Part shown: positions 16,361 to 24,471 of the stretch, piece after piece | Position numbering within the stretch: position 1 is the first letter of the stretch | Layout of the letters: each line of letters opens with the position of its first letter | NCBI GenBank assembly: GCA_964579205.1 | Contig: CAZOFH010000001.1 | Span: 62,001-126,000 of the forward strand | Length of the DNA stretch: 64,000 nt | From: UBA7867 sp964579205 | GTDB lineage: Bacteria; Bacillota; Clostridia; Christensenellales; UBA1242 | Direction: 5' to 3' | Program-made: the position numbers and the translations under genes | Notes under the pieces: generated by a model | The model's input: the letters and a program-made list of their open reading frames with translations, nothing else | What the model was told of the DNA's origin: nothing | Databases searched by the model: none

Positions 16361-16909
16361 CTCTACATATTCACCTGTACGGGTGTCGACCTTGATGCGG
16401 TCGCCAATGCCGATAAACAAAGGCACTTGGACAGTCAGCCCTGTCTCCATAGTCGCCGGCTTGAACGAAGTCTTGGTCGTGTCGCCCTGAATAGCAGGCT
16501 CAGTATCCTTGACCTCCAGCACTACAAAAAGCTGTGGAACGACTGAGAATACTTGGTCCTTAAAGAAACGAACGATAACGTTTGTGTTCTCCAAAACATA
16601 TGGCAAACACTCAGAAACCAAACTCTTATTGTACGGGGTCTGCTCATAAGTCTCAGGGTCCATAAAATAGTACAAATCGCCGTCGTTGTATAGATAAGTC
16701 ATCTCTTTCTCTACAAACTGAACCTTCTCAAACTTGTCAGTTGGGTTAAATGTGTTCTCAACGTTGGCACCTGTCTGCACGTTGCGCATTTTTATCCAAA
16801 CGACAGCACCGCCACGACCGTGCTTGTTGTGCTGAAAGTCCAAAACAGTCATAATCTGACCATTCCATTCAAAGCACATACCCTTTCTAAGTTCTGATGC
16901 TGAAATCAT
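16352..16909 (-). CDS. efp: Translation elongation factor P, Arg32 type
   Basis: 185 residues, full length. EF-P relieves ribosome stalling at polyproline. Three beta-barrel domains are visible, with the C-terminal GDRIKVDTRTGEY signature. The domain I tip reads NKHGRGGAVV, so residue 32 is Arg, where most Firmicute EF-P proteins have Lys in a PGKG loop. Arg32 is the form that EarP rhamnosylates in Pseudomonas and Neisseria. The ATG at 16909 has AAGGAGAGAA upstream. Own promoter at 16940-16968 and own terminator; position upstream of spoIIIAA is conserved in Firmicutes. Confidence 0.96.
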   Translation of the reverse strand: MISASELRKGMCFEWNGQIMTVLDFQHNKHGRGGAVVWIKMRNVQTGANVENTFNPTDKFEKVQFVEKEMTYLYNDGDLYYFMDPETYEQTPYNKSLVSECLPYVLENTNVIVRFFKDQVFSVVPQLFVVLEVKDTEPAIQGDTTKTSFKPATMETGLTVQVPLFIGIGDRIKVDTRTGEYVERA

Positions 16910-16939
16910 AAATTCTCTCCTTACATTAAAATATATTAG

Positions 16940-16968
16940 ATTATATCGCAAAACAGCCCAAAAATCAA
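16940..16968 (-). promoter_or_regulatory. Sigma-A promoter of efp
   Basis: Minus-strand TTGATT, 17-base spacer, TATAAT; about 30 bases upstream of the start codon. Confidence 0.8.
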
Positions 16969-16984
16969 GCATTTTGCATCAAGG

Positions 16985-17833
16985 TTATTTTGTTTTTTCG
17001 TAATAAGTCTTCATTGCCAAGGCGTCCCTAGCCTGTGTACCTGCTGACTCGCTGATTATCACGGGATGCAGATTGAGCGCCAGTATCGCATCAATCATCG
17101 GCTCAAAGTTTGGTCCGTATACTTCGTCATCAAAAGTAAGGTGCTTGACCTCGCCCTTGCTATTGTACATAATTTTGGAAAAATGGATATGCAAATCGTT
17201 CATTTTGTCATACCCAATCTTGTCAATCCCTTCTCGCAAAATCGCCGCAAAATTTTCTTTTGTCTTGAGCCCGCCTTGCAAAATGCAATTTATATGCCCA
17301 AAATCGAGGGTCGGAATCAAGCAATCGTCCCAACTGCATATCTCATACATCTCGCTGTATGTGCCAATCTGAGTATACTTGCCCATAGCCTCGGGGCAGA
17401 CAATCAAATCGCGATATTCGCTCTCTCTCTTTTGCGCCAAAAAGTCTGTAAAACTCGACTTTATATTAGCGAGCGCTTCTTCTCGAGAAAATTTCATCTG
17501 CGAACCGATATGCACCACACAATGTCTACCGCCCATTTCCTTTAGATTACGCAAACTCTCAAACAAAAATGTTGGATTGTTTACCCGTGCGTTGTCTGTC
17601 GTGTTGGCAAAATTTATGTAATAAGGCGCGTGGACACTCACCTCGATGCCGTATTTTTTTGCCTCGTCTCCTATAGACAAAGCCGTATCAGTACTGAGAA
17701 ATCGTCCCAGTCCAAAAGAATATTCAAAGGCATTGAGCCCCATACCGCTCAGCCACTCAGGCTCTTGCCTAGTGTGCTTTAGCCCAGCCTCATAAAAAGC
17801 CTCACAATTACCAGAAGGTCCAAACCTAATCAT
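16985..17833 (-). CDS. Endonuclease IV-like TIM-barrel protein
   Basis: 282 residues from the ATG at 17833 (AGGAGG upstream). Related to AP endonuclease family 2 (Nfo). Metal-ligand candidates follow the Nfo order: VHAPYYINFA, VVHIGS, a Glu in CPEAMG, DFGHIN, LHIHFS and the last Glu in VIISES. Nfo cleaves DNA at abasic sites with three zinc ions. The enzyme is plausible as a repair nuclease, but family members can act on sugars, so the substrate is not certain. The truB stop at 17842 lies just upstream, so cotranscription is likely. Confidence 0.75.
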   Translation of the reverse strand: MIRFGPSGNCEAFYEAGLKHTRQEPEWLSGMGLNAFEYSFGLGRFLSTDTALSIGDEAKKYGIEVSVHAPYYINFANTTDNARVNNPTFLFESLRNLKEMGGRHCVVHIGSQMKFSREEALANIKSSFTDFLAQKRESEYRDLIVCPEAMGKYTQIGTYSEMYEICSWDDCLIPTLDFGHINCILQGGLKTKENFAAILREGIDKIGYDKMNDLHIHFSKIMYNSKGEVKHLTFDDEVYGPNFEPMIDAILALNLHPVIISESAGTQARDALAMKTYYEKTK

Positions 17834-17841
17834 ACAGCCTC

Positions 17842-18693
17842 CTACAACCAAACTTTCATTTTAGCCAATTTGTCGCTATCTATCTGACACAATCCGCGCA
17901 AATCGCCCCCGACAAAAAACGCATACAGCCCCTCAGGCTTATCCAGCACCAGCCTCTGCCCATTGAGCAAAACTTTTAGTTCTGCATCGGTGTCAAACTC
18001 GATACGCTCCATATCTCCTAGTACCACCCATGCAGGCTCGAGCCTAGTCTCATCCACCGCGTCGAGAGGTATGGCGTGCGCTATTTCAAAAACGCCAGCC
18101 TTGGTCCTCTCAAGAGCGGTCATAGTAGCGACAGTATTCAATTTTCCTGCCAAATCTCTGCACAGGCTGCGTATGTATGTACCCGCACTGCATTCGATAT
18201 CAAATACAAAGGTATTCTCTCTAGGATTATCCACCAATTCAAACCGAAAAATCTCAATCTTGCACGGCTTGAGTGAAACCTCCTCGCCACTACGAACGAT
18301 ATCACTAGCGCGGCGACCGCCCACATTTTTGGCACTAAAAAGCGGTGGCACCTGTTCGATTTTACCCAAAAACTCAGGCAAAACGGCACGCACTTGGGCA
18401 GCGGAAATAGTGCATTCATCTCGCGCCACCACCTCGCCTGCACTATCTAGGCTATCTGTCATATACCCAAAAGTAAACTCGGCGCGGTAGTATTTGCGCT
18501 TGCTCAACATATATTCAAACAATCTAGTCGCACGACCGACCGCGATAGGCAATACGCCACCAGCCTGCTTGTCAAGAGTCCCCATATGACCGATTTTTGT
18601 GCCTTTGGTTAGCCCGAGACGCTTTTTGACTGTTGCTACCACTTGGGCACTGGTCATCCCGACTGGCTTGTCAATATTCAAAAAACCTATCAA
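17842..18693 (-). CDS. truB: tRNA pseudouridine-55 synthase TruB
   Basis: 283 residues. Converts U55 of the T-loop to pseudouridine. The N-terminal GFLNIDKPVGMTSAQVV and the catalytic loop GHMGTLDKQAGGVLPI, with Asp in GTLD, are clear; the family more often has GTLDPLATGVL. The start is a TTG at 18693 with GGAG eight bases before it, overlapping the nrnA stop as TTGA. ribF and rpsO, which usually follow, are absent. Confidence 0.95.
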   Translation of the reverse strand: MIGFLNIDKPVGMTSAQVVATVKKRLGLTKGTKIGHMGTLDKQAGGVLPIAVGRATRLFEYMLSKRKYYRAEFTFGYMTDSLDSAGEVVARDECTISAAQVRAVLPEFLGKIEQVPPLFSAKNVGGRRASDIVRSGEEVSLKPCKIEIFRFELVDNPRENTFVFDIECSAGTYIRSLCRDLAGKLNTVATMTALERTKAGVFEIAHAIPLDAVDETRLEPAWVVLGDMERIEFDTDAELKVLLNGQRLVLDKPEGLYAFFVGGDLRGLCQIDSDKLAKMKVWL

Positions 18694-19667
18694 TTCTCTT
18701 TCTCCAAAATAGAAATCGTCTGTTTGATGAGGGCATTAAGTGCCTTGTCGAGTTCGCCCTTGAGCGTCAACCCGCTCGCCCTCTTATGCCCACCACCGCC
18801 AAAGCGGCTAGCGATTTGCGACACATCGACATCGTCCATAGCGGTACGCAAAGACACGTGATAATCGCCCTTTACTGGCTCAGAAACGCTGATACCCACC
18901 TTTACTCCCGCCACAGTCGGCAAATATGACACGATGAATTTGCTCTCGTTGAGAGTAGCCCCCGTCTCAGAAAAATCACTCTCGTGCAGCACTGAAACCA
19001 AAATCTGATTGTCATAATAAAACTTGAGCGAGGCAAAGGCACGGCGAGTAATCTCCAGTGCTGCGACAGACTTTTCTCTAAAACACTCGCGCAACAACTT
19101 GTCTGCATCTAGCCCCACACGCAACAGCCCAGCGAGACACTCAAAAGTAGACGATTGCGCATTGGAATACACAAATCCGCCAGTGTCGGTGTAGATGCCG
19201 ATATACAGACACTTTGCCAAAAACTGATTTAGCGAAAAACGCCCAGCGAATAGATAGTAAAGAGTCTCGCACGCACTCGAACGCTCGCCCTCGACAAAAT
19301 TGTAATTTGCGTAGAGCGAATTGCCATAATGGTGGTCGATATTAAAGGTCACTTGTGCCGACTGCAAAACGCCCAGCGCAACACTAGGCAACAACTTTGG
19401 CTCGGCAGTATCCACCGTAATCAAGACATCATATTCGCGCTCAATCTCGGTGACAAACTCTGTATCCGAAACAAAATTTGGGAAAGTATTGTCTAGCGGC
19501 TGCTCTAGCAAAATATCGGCGAAAATGCCATTTTGACGCAAAATCTCCCGCATCGCTAGGCTAGAGCCTATGGCGTCATAGTCGGGATTTTGATGTCCCG
19601 AAATCGCCACAGCCTTTGCCTGCCGACATACTTTGAGTAAATTTTTGACGAAGGGATTACTCCTCAT
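18690..19667 (-). CDS. nrnA: DHH-family oligoribonuclease / pAp phosphatase
   Basis: 325 residues. DHH/DHHA1 phosphoesterase that degrades short RNA oligomers and 3'-phosphoadenosine 5'-phosphate. Motif I is GHQNPDYDAIGSS (Tyr where Gly is common), followed by the DTAEP segment and DHHYGN as motif III. The C-terminal DHHA1 domain ends with RFGGGGHKRASG. AAGGAG precedes both a GTG at 19670 and the ATG at 19667; the ATG has better spacing. Its place between rbfA and truB is conserved. Confidence 0.93.
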   Translation of the reverse strand: MRSNPFVKNLLKVCRQAKAVAISGHQNPDYDAIGSSLAMREILRQNGIFADILLEQPLDNTFPNFVSDTEFVTEIEREYDVLITVDTAEPKLLPSVALGVLQSAQVTFNIDHHYGNSLYANYNFVEGERSSACETLYYLFAGRFSLNQFLAKCLYIGIYTDTGGFVYSNAQSSTFECLAGLLRVGLDADKLLRECFREKSVAALEITRRAFASLKFYYDNQILVSVLHESDFSETGATLNESKFIVSYLPTVAGVKVGISVSEPVKGDYHVSLRTAMDDVDVSQIASRFGGGGHKRASGLTLKGELDKALNALIKQTISILEKEN

Positions 19668-20031
19668 CACTTTTCTCCTTTGGTGGGATATTGATAGAAT
19701 CTATGAGTTGCGCCATTTTTTGGTCAATCTCAAAACTCTTGTCAAGTTTAAAATGCAGCAGCGGCACAATCCTCATCTCCACGCGGCTAGATAGCAGTTT
19801 GCGGATAAAGCCCGCGCTGTGCTGCAAGGTATTAAAACTAATCTCGCACTTTTTGGCATCAGGCTCAAAAATGCTGACTGAGATAAAGCAGTGGCTCAAG
19901 TCATTGGTCGTGTCAACATCGGTAACACTGACTAGCCCATATAGCCTCGGGTCTCTTATTTCATTACTCAAAATGTCAGCCAACGCCTTTTTGATCTCGC
20001 TATTTATTCTTTGCAAACGATTTTGTTGCAT
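19657..20031 (-). CDS. rbfA: Ribosome-binding factor A
   Basis: 124 residues. KH-like fold with MQQNRLQRINSEIKKALADIL, the NEIRDPRL motif and the C-terminal PLLHFKLDKS block. Aids late 30S maturation at 16S helix 1. Overlaps nrnA by 11 bases. GGGGGG precedes the ATG. Confidence 0.96.
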   Translation of the reverse strand: MQQNRLQRINSEIKKALADILSNEIRDPRLYGLVSVTDVDTTNDLSHCFISVSIFEPDAKKCEISFNTLQHSAGFIRKLLSSRVEMRIVPLLHFKLDKSFEIDQKMAQLIDSINIPPKEKSDEE

Positions 20032-20046
20032 AATTACCCCCCGAAA

Positions 20047-22635
20047 TTAATCTCTCTTTACCTCGACCATTACATATGCCTCAACAGTATCCTCCAAAAG
20101 AATATCGTTGTGCCCCTCGAGTTTCATACCGCAATCCATACCAGCAGCGACCTCTTTGACATCCTCTTTGTTGCGCTGCAAAGTGGTAATAGTGGTGTCC
20201 ACCAGCATTTTGCCGTCGCGGTACAGCCTAATTTTTGCATTTTTGGTAATTTTACCGTCTTTTACGACACAACCAGCAATAGTACCAATCCTACTGATTT
20301 TGAAGGTACGCACCACTTCGCCGTGACCAATAATCTTTTCCTCAAACACAGGGGTACGCATACCCTTGATAGTAGTAGAAACGAAATCAGAAACTTGATA
20401 AATAATCTTGCTCATAAAGATTTTTACCTTGTCGTGATCAGCCATAGCACTCGCTTTGGCATCAGACTTTGTATTAAATCCGATGATAATCGCGTTTGCA
20501 TTCTTCGCCATAATTACATCGTTTTCGTTAATCGCTCCGACACCGCCGTGGATACACTCTACTCTCACCTCTTCGTTATTGATAGAGTTTAGAATAGGCA
20601 CCAAAGCCTCGAATGAACCTTGGACATCGGTCTTGACGATAAGGTTGAGCACTTTCTTTTCGCTGTCGGCAGATTTAGCCAAAAACTCCTCTACAGAAAA
20701 GGCGTTTTTGCTGTTGATTTTGTCTTGAGAAATCTTGCGCTTTCTCTCAGCCAATACATCTTTACTAAATTTAGCGTCCACTACATACAGCTGGTCACCA
20801 GCGTTTGGCACACCATCTAGCCCCAGTACCGAAATCGGCATACTAGGACCCGCCTTGCGAATATTCTTGCCCTTGTCATCAATCAAAGCGCGCACCTTAC
20901 CAGTGTGAACGCCCGAAATAATGTAGTCACCCACTTTGAGAGTACCATTCAGCACAATCGCAGTAGCAATAGGACCTTTACCCTTGTCGAGTTTTGCCTC
21001 GATGACCATACCGAGCGCGTGAGTATCAGGGTTAGCCTTTAACTCGCACATATCAGCAACCAACAGCACCATCTCTAATAGTTTGTCAATATTCTGACCG
21101 TTGAGTGCCGAAATCGGTACAAAAATTGTGTCGCCGCCCCACTCTTCTGGTACGACATCCACCTCAGCCAACTGCTGCTTTACGCGTTCCATATTAAACT
21201 CGTCTTTGTCCATTTTGTTGACTGCGACGATCATAGGAATCTTCGCCTGCTTGATATGTTGCACAGCCTCCAAGGTTTGCGGCTTGACACCGTCATCACC
21301 AGCGACTACCAAGATAGCAATATCAGTCACGCTCGCACCACGCGCACGCATCGCGCTAAACGCCTCGTGCCCCGGGGTGTCGATAAAGGTGATGAGCCTA
21401 TCCATAGTCTTGATCTGATAAGCGGCAATGTGCTGAGTAATACCACCAGCCTCTTGACTCTGAATGTGAGTCTTGCGGATAAAGTCGAGCAAACTCGTCT
21501 TACCATGGTCGACGTGACCCAATACAGTGACGATAGGAGGACGCGCCTCAGAATTTGCGTCGTTGAGAGCATCAGCGTCTCTACCGAATTCTTCTGCTAA
21601 TTGCTCTTCAAAACTCTTTTCTAGTTTTTGCTCTAGCACAACGCCCAACTCACTACAAACCAACTCTGCCGTGGTAAAGTCGATAGAAGAGTTTACATTA
21701 GACATCATTCCCAAAACCATCAGTTGTTTGAGAATCTCAGACACACCTCTACCAGTTTTTTCTGACAACTGCTTTACAGTAATGTTTTCAGTAGTAATGA
21801 CTGCGTGGTCGATAGGCGCAGCCACCACAATATTTTCCTCTCTCTTTTTCTTGGTCTTGCGGTTGGACCTAATGCGCTCCTCAATATTAGACTCCTCGAG
21901 CATCCCTCTACGCATCATACTGCGCTTTTGGTTGCGCCCAAAGTCGTCAAAGCCCGAACCTTTGTGCTTTGTATCCTTGCGCTTGTTGTCAAAAGAACGC
22001 TTGCTCACATTGTTTTGCAAATCGTTGATATTGACCAAAGGCTCATTGCTCTCTCTACGTCCAGCACCCATAGGCCTAGCGCCGTCCTTGTTAAAAGGCT
22101 TTTTGACGCCGTCGCGCATAGGCTTGTTCGCCACACCATTGCGGTCATTGCGGACAAAACCGCCCTGCCCATCCCTGGCACCATTGCGAGGAGTAAAAGG
22201 CTTTTGCGACTGCTGATATTGCCCCGAATTTCGACGCTGAAACTGCCCCTGACCGTCATTTTGCCTATTCTTATCAAACTGACGCGTAAAAGTCCTGTTG
22301 GCATTTTGCCCAGCCCTGTCAGCATAATTCTGCCTATTGTCATTAGGGCGTTTTTCTCTATTTTGCGCGCTAGGAGTAGCCTCACTAGGCGTCTCTGGCT
22401 TGGTCACCACAGGCGCAGGAGCGACCTCTTTTTGTACAGGAGGTGTAGCCACACTCGCAGCACTCTCGATATCGCGCATCTTGATCCTAACCGAACGATT
22501 CATCTGCTCCAAATCGTGGCGCAAATTATCAATCTCTTTGCTCATCTTGACCAAGTGGACATTATTTATCTCTGAAATATTGCGCATATTCTCAAAACGC
22601 ACTTGTTTTTTGGTTTCTTGAGTTTGATTAGACAA
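20047..22635 (-). CDS. infB: Translation initiation factor IF-2
   Basis: 862 residues. The GTPase that places initiator tRNA on the 30S subunit. Residues 1-270 form a basic, Asn/Gln/Arg-rich linker; an IF2-N module follows at about 285-335. The G domain has GHVDHGKTS, DTPGHEAF and NKMDKDEF, then domains II-IV. Start is a TTG at 22635 with AAGGAG seven bases away. Within the conserved nusA-ylxR-ylxQ-infB-rbfA cluster. Confidence 0.98.
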   Translation of the reverse strand: MSNQTQETKKQVRFENMRNISEINNVHLVKMSKEIDNLRHDLEQMNRSVRIKMRDIESAASVATPPVQKEVAPAPVVTKPETPSEATPSAQNREKRPNDNRQNYADRAGQNANRTFTRQFDKNRQNDGQGQFQRRNSGQYQQSQKPFTPRNGARDGQGGFVRNDRNGVANKPMRDGVKKPFNKDGARPMGAGRRESNEPLVNINDLQNNVSKRSFDNKRKDTKHKGSGFDDFGRNQKRSMMRRGMLEESNIEERIRSNRKTKKKREENIVVAAPIDHAVITTENITVKQLSEKTGRGVSEILKQLMVLGMMSNVNSSIDFTTAELVCSELGVVLEQKLEKSFEEQLAEEFGRDADALNDANSEARPPIVTVLGHVDHGKTSLLDFIRKTHIQSQEAGGITQHIAAYQIKTMDRLITFIDTPGHEAFSAMRARGASVTDIAILVVAGDDGVKPQTLEAVQHIKQAKIPMIVAVNKMDKDEFNMERVKQQLAEVDVVPEEWGGDTIFVPISALNGQNIDKLLEMVLLVADMCELKANPDTHALGMVIEAKLDKGKGPIATAIVLNGTLKVGDYIISGVHTGKVRALIDDKGKNIRKAGPSMPISVLGLDGVPNAGDQLYVVDAKFSKDVLAERKRKISQDKINSKNAFSVEEFLAKSADSEKKVLNLIVKTDVQGSFEALVPILNSINNEEVRVECIHGGVGAINENDVIMAKNANAIIIGFNTKSDAKASAMADHDKVKIFMSKIIYQVSDFVSTTIKGMRTPVFEEKIIGHGEVVRTFKISRIGTIAGCVVKDGKITKNAKIRLYRDGKMLVDTTITTLQRNKEDVKEVAAGMDCGMKLEGHNDILLEDTVEAYVMVEVKRD

Positions 22636-22639
22636 ATTA

Positions 22640-22933
22640 TTACTCCTTAAAAAATGTTTTGATTTGTGTAGCCAAGTCCTTGTTGGTAAAGCCTATGACC
22701 TTGCAGTTGGTAGTATTCAAAAAAACATTCAAATCTTCATTCAACTTTATTAATTTTGTGTCTTTTTTTGCTATATAGTTATCAATTTTTGCTCTCAAAT
22801 TTTGCGTAGCCTGCGCCTCGCTCATTATGACCAAGTAGACGGGCTTTTTGCTATTATAAATTTCATCTACCCCGTAGAGGACGGCACCTGCTTTTTTGGA
22901 TAGGTTAAGATATTTTAACCATTCATTTTGCAT
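22640..22933 (-). CDS. ylxQ: L7Ae-family RNA-binding protein YlxQ
   Basis: 97 residues. L7Ae/L30e/Gadd45 fold: LNLSKKAGAVLYGVDEI, VYLVIMSEAQAT and NCKVIGF. Members bind kink-turn RNA; the cellular partner is not established here. Overlaps ylxR by 11 bases. Confidence 0.9.
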   Translation of the reverse strand: MQNEWLKYLNLSKKAGAVLYGVDEIYNSKKPVYLVIMSEAQATQNLRAKIDNYIAKKDTKLIKLNEDLNVFLNTTNCKVIGFTNKDLATQIKTFFKE

Positions 22934-23186
22934 TCACATACGCCTCCAATTCGTCATAAAAACTGTCAGGCACATTCTTTTTGAGGACTCTGTTTAGCGA
23001 GTGTTTCTTTTTCGCTTGCGCAATGACGCTAGGGTCTTTTTTTAGATAACACCCTCTGCCATCCATTTTTTGTGAAGGGTCAATCTTTAGCGAATCCCCC
23101 GCGACGACTAGCCGCACCAAATCTGATTTGGGCAGCATCTCGCGCGACACCACGCACATACGCATCGGAATATGCTTTTCTGCCAC
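22923..23186 (-). CDS. ylxR: YlxR/RnpM family RNA-binding protein
   Basis: 87 residues from the GTG at 23186. A GTG at 23195 overlaps the GGGAGG site and is rejected. DUF448 signatures: PMRMCVVSREMLPKSDLVRLV and DGRGCYLKKD. In Bacillus the protein binds RNase P RNA. Follows nusA by 18 bases. Confidence 0.92.
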   Translation of the reverse strand: MAEKHIPMRMCVVSREMLPKSDLVRLVVAGDSLKIDPSQKMDGRGCYLKKDPSVIAQAKKKHSLNRVLKKNVPDSFYDELEAYVNAK

Positions 23187-23204
23187 AACACTCACCTCCC
23201 TGTG

Positions 23205-24341
23205 CTAAATTTGCTCGATTTCCTCAAATAGGTCTTCATCAAGGTTTTGGTCGATATTAGAATTGACCTGTACTAGTTCTTTGTCTTTTTCGATTTGCTT
23301 TGACTGCGACTCACTAATGACATCAATCTTCCACCCAGTCAGCCTTGCAGCGAGACGAACATTGCTACCCTCTCTGCCGATAGCGAGGCTCAGTTGTCCA
23401 TCAGGCACGATGACCTTGCTACTCTTGGTCTCTTGATTAATTTCGACACTGATGACATCTGCGGGGCTCAAAGCATTCGCGATAAACTCAAACACATCTT
23501 CACTAAATGGAATAACGTCTATTCTCTCGCCATTCAACTCTTCTACAATAGAATTGATCCTGGCACCACGGTTACCCACGCACGCACCCACAGCATCTAC
23601 ATTAGCATCAGTAGATGCCACAGCCATCTTGGTCTTGTTGCCAGCCTCACGAGCCAAGCCCTTTACCTCGATGACGCCATTAGCGAGCTCTGGCACCTCT
23701 ACCTCAAACAATCTCACCACAAAGTTTGGCAAAGTCCTGCTGACCTGAATGAGTGACCTACCCTCACGCTCGAGTGGGCGCTTGATAATTACCTTGATAC
23801 GGTCGCCGATGTTAATCTTTTCGTTCGGAATAACATCCTTTACACTCAGCAAACCCAAGTGCTCAAAACCACTCAACTCGACGATAAAGTCGTCACCGTC
23901 CTTGCTACGCACGATACCAGTAGTCAGAGTCTCAGCCTTGCTATTTAGGTCGTCAGAAAAGTGCTGTCTCTCAGCCTCGCGCAACTTTTGCATAACCACC
24001 TGTCTAGCAGTCTGCGCTGCGATCCTACCGAAACTCTTTGGAGTGACCTCCTCCATAATCATATCGCCCGTTTTGTATATTGACTTTATCGTGCGAGCCT
24101 CCTCGAGAGAAATCTGCTTGTCAGGATCCTCGACCTCGTCGACTACCGTCTTGTAAGCGTAAACCTTGATAGTGCCGCGCTCAGGGTTTAATTTGACAGT
24201 CGCGCTGCGAGCCTCACCAAAGTTCTTTTTGTACGCGCTGGTCAGCGCGCTCTCTAATGCAGAGATAAAATAATCTCTATCAATTTTCCTCTCAGCCTCC
24301 AACTGCTCTAATGCCAAAAAGAAATCTTTATTACTAATCAT
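23205..24341 (-). CDS. nusA: Transcription factor NusA
   Basis: 378 residues from the ATG at 24341 (AAGGAGTTGC upstream); the extension to 24443 translates the promoter and leader. N-terminal RNA-polymerase-binding domain, S1 domain, and two KH domains including the GNRGARINSIVEELNGERID and GREGSNVRLAARLTGW segments. Controls pausing, termination and antitermination. First gene of the operon through truB. rimP, usually just upstream, is absent. Confidence 0.97.
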   Translation of the reverse strand: MISNKDFFLALEQLEAERKIDRDYFISALESALTSAYKKNFGEARSATVKLNPERGTIKVYAYKTVVDEVEDPDKQISLEEARTIKSIYKTGDMIMEEVTPKSFGRIAAQTARQVVMQKLREAERQHFSDDLNSKAETLTTGIVRSKDGDDFIVELSGFEHLGLLSVKDVIPNEKINIGDRIKVIIKRPLEREGRSLIQVSRTLPNFVVRLFEVEVPELANGVIEVKGLAREAGNKTKMAVASTDANVDAVGACVGNRGARINSIVEELNGERIDVIPFSEDVFEFIANALSPADVISVEINQETKSSKVIVPDGQLSLAIGREGSNVRLAARLTGWKIDVISESQSKQIEKDKELVQVNSNIDQNLDEDLFEEIEQI

Positions 24342-24380
24342 ATTATAGCAACTCCTTGTAAAAAACACATAATTAAAAGT

Positions 24381-24405
24381 TATGAGTGGGCGGTCCCCAC
24401 TCATA
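24381..24405 (-). promoter_or_regulatory. 5'-terminal hairpin of the nusA-infB mRNA
   Basis: TATGAGTGGG/CCCACTCATA, a perfect 10-bp stem with loop GACCG. It starts about 3 bases after the predicted transcription start. No T run follows, so it reads better as an mRNA 5' cap-like or regulatory stem than as a terminator. Confidence 0.55.
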
Positions 24406-24414
24406 GTTGTCTCT

Positions 24415-24443
24415 ATTATATCACATAACAAATAAAATATCAA
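24415..24443 (-). promoter_or_regulatory. Sigma-A promoter of the nusA-infB operon
   Basis: TTGATA, 17-base spacer, TATAAT with TGA in front (extended -10), in the gap after the polC-derived gene. Confidence 0.85.
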
Positions 24444-24471
24444 GGCATTAGAGGTATTTTTTTGACTTTTT

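Noticed and set aside
21805..22575. 256-codon plus-strand frame opposite infB
   Set aside because: Antisense to the biased N-terminal linker of IF-2, whose codon composition keeps the other strand free of stops.
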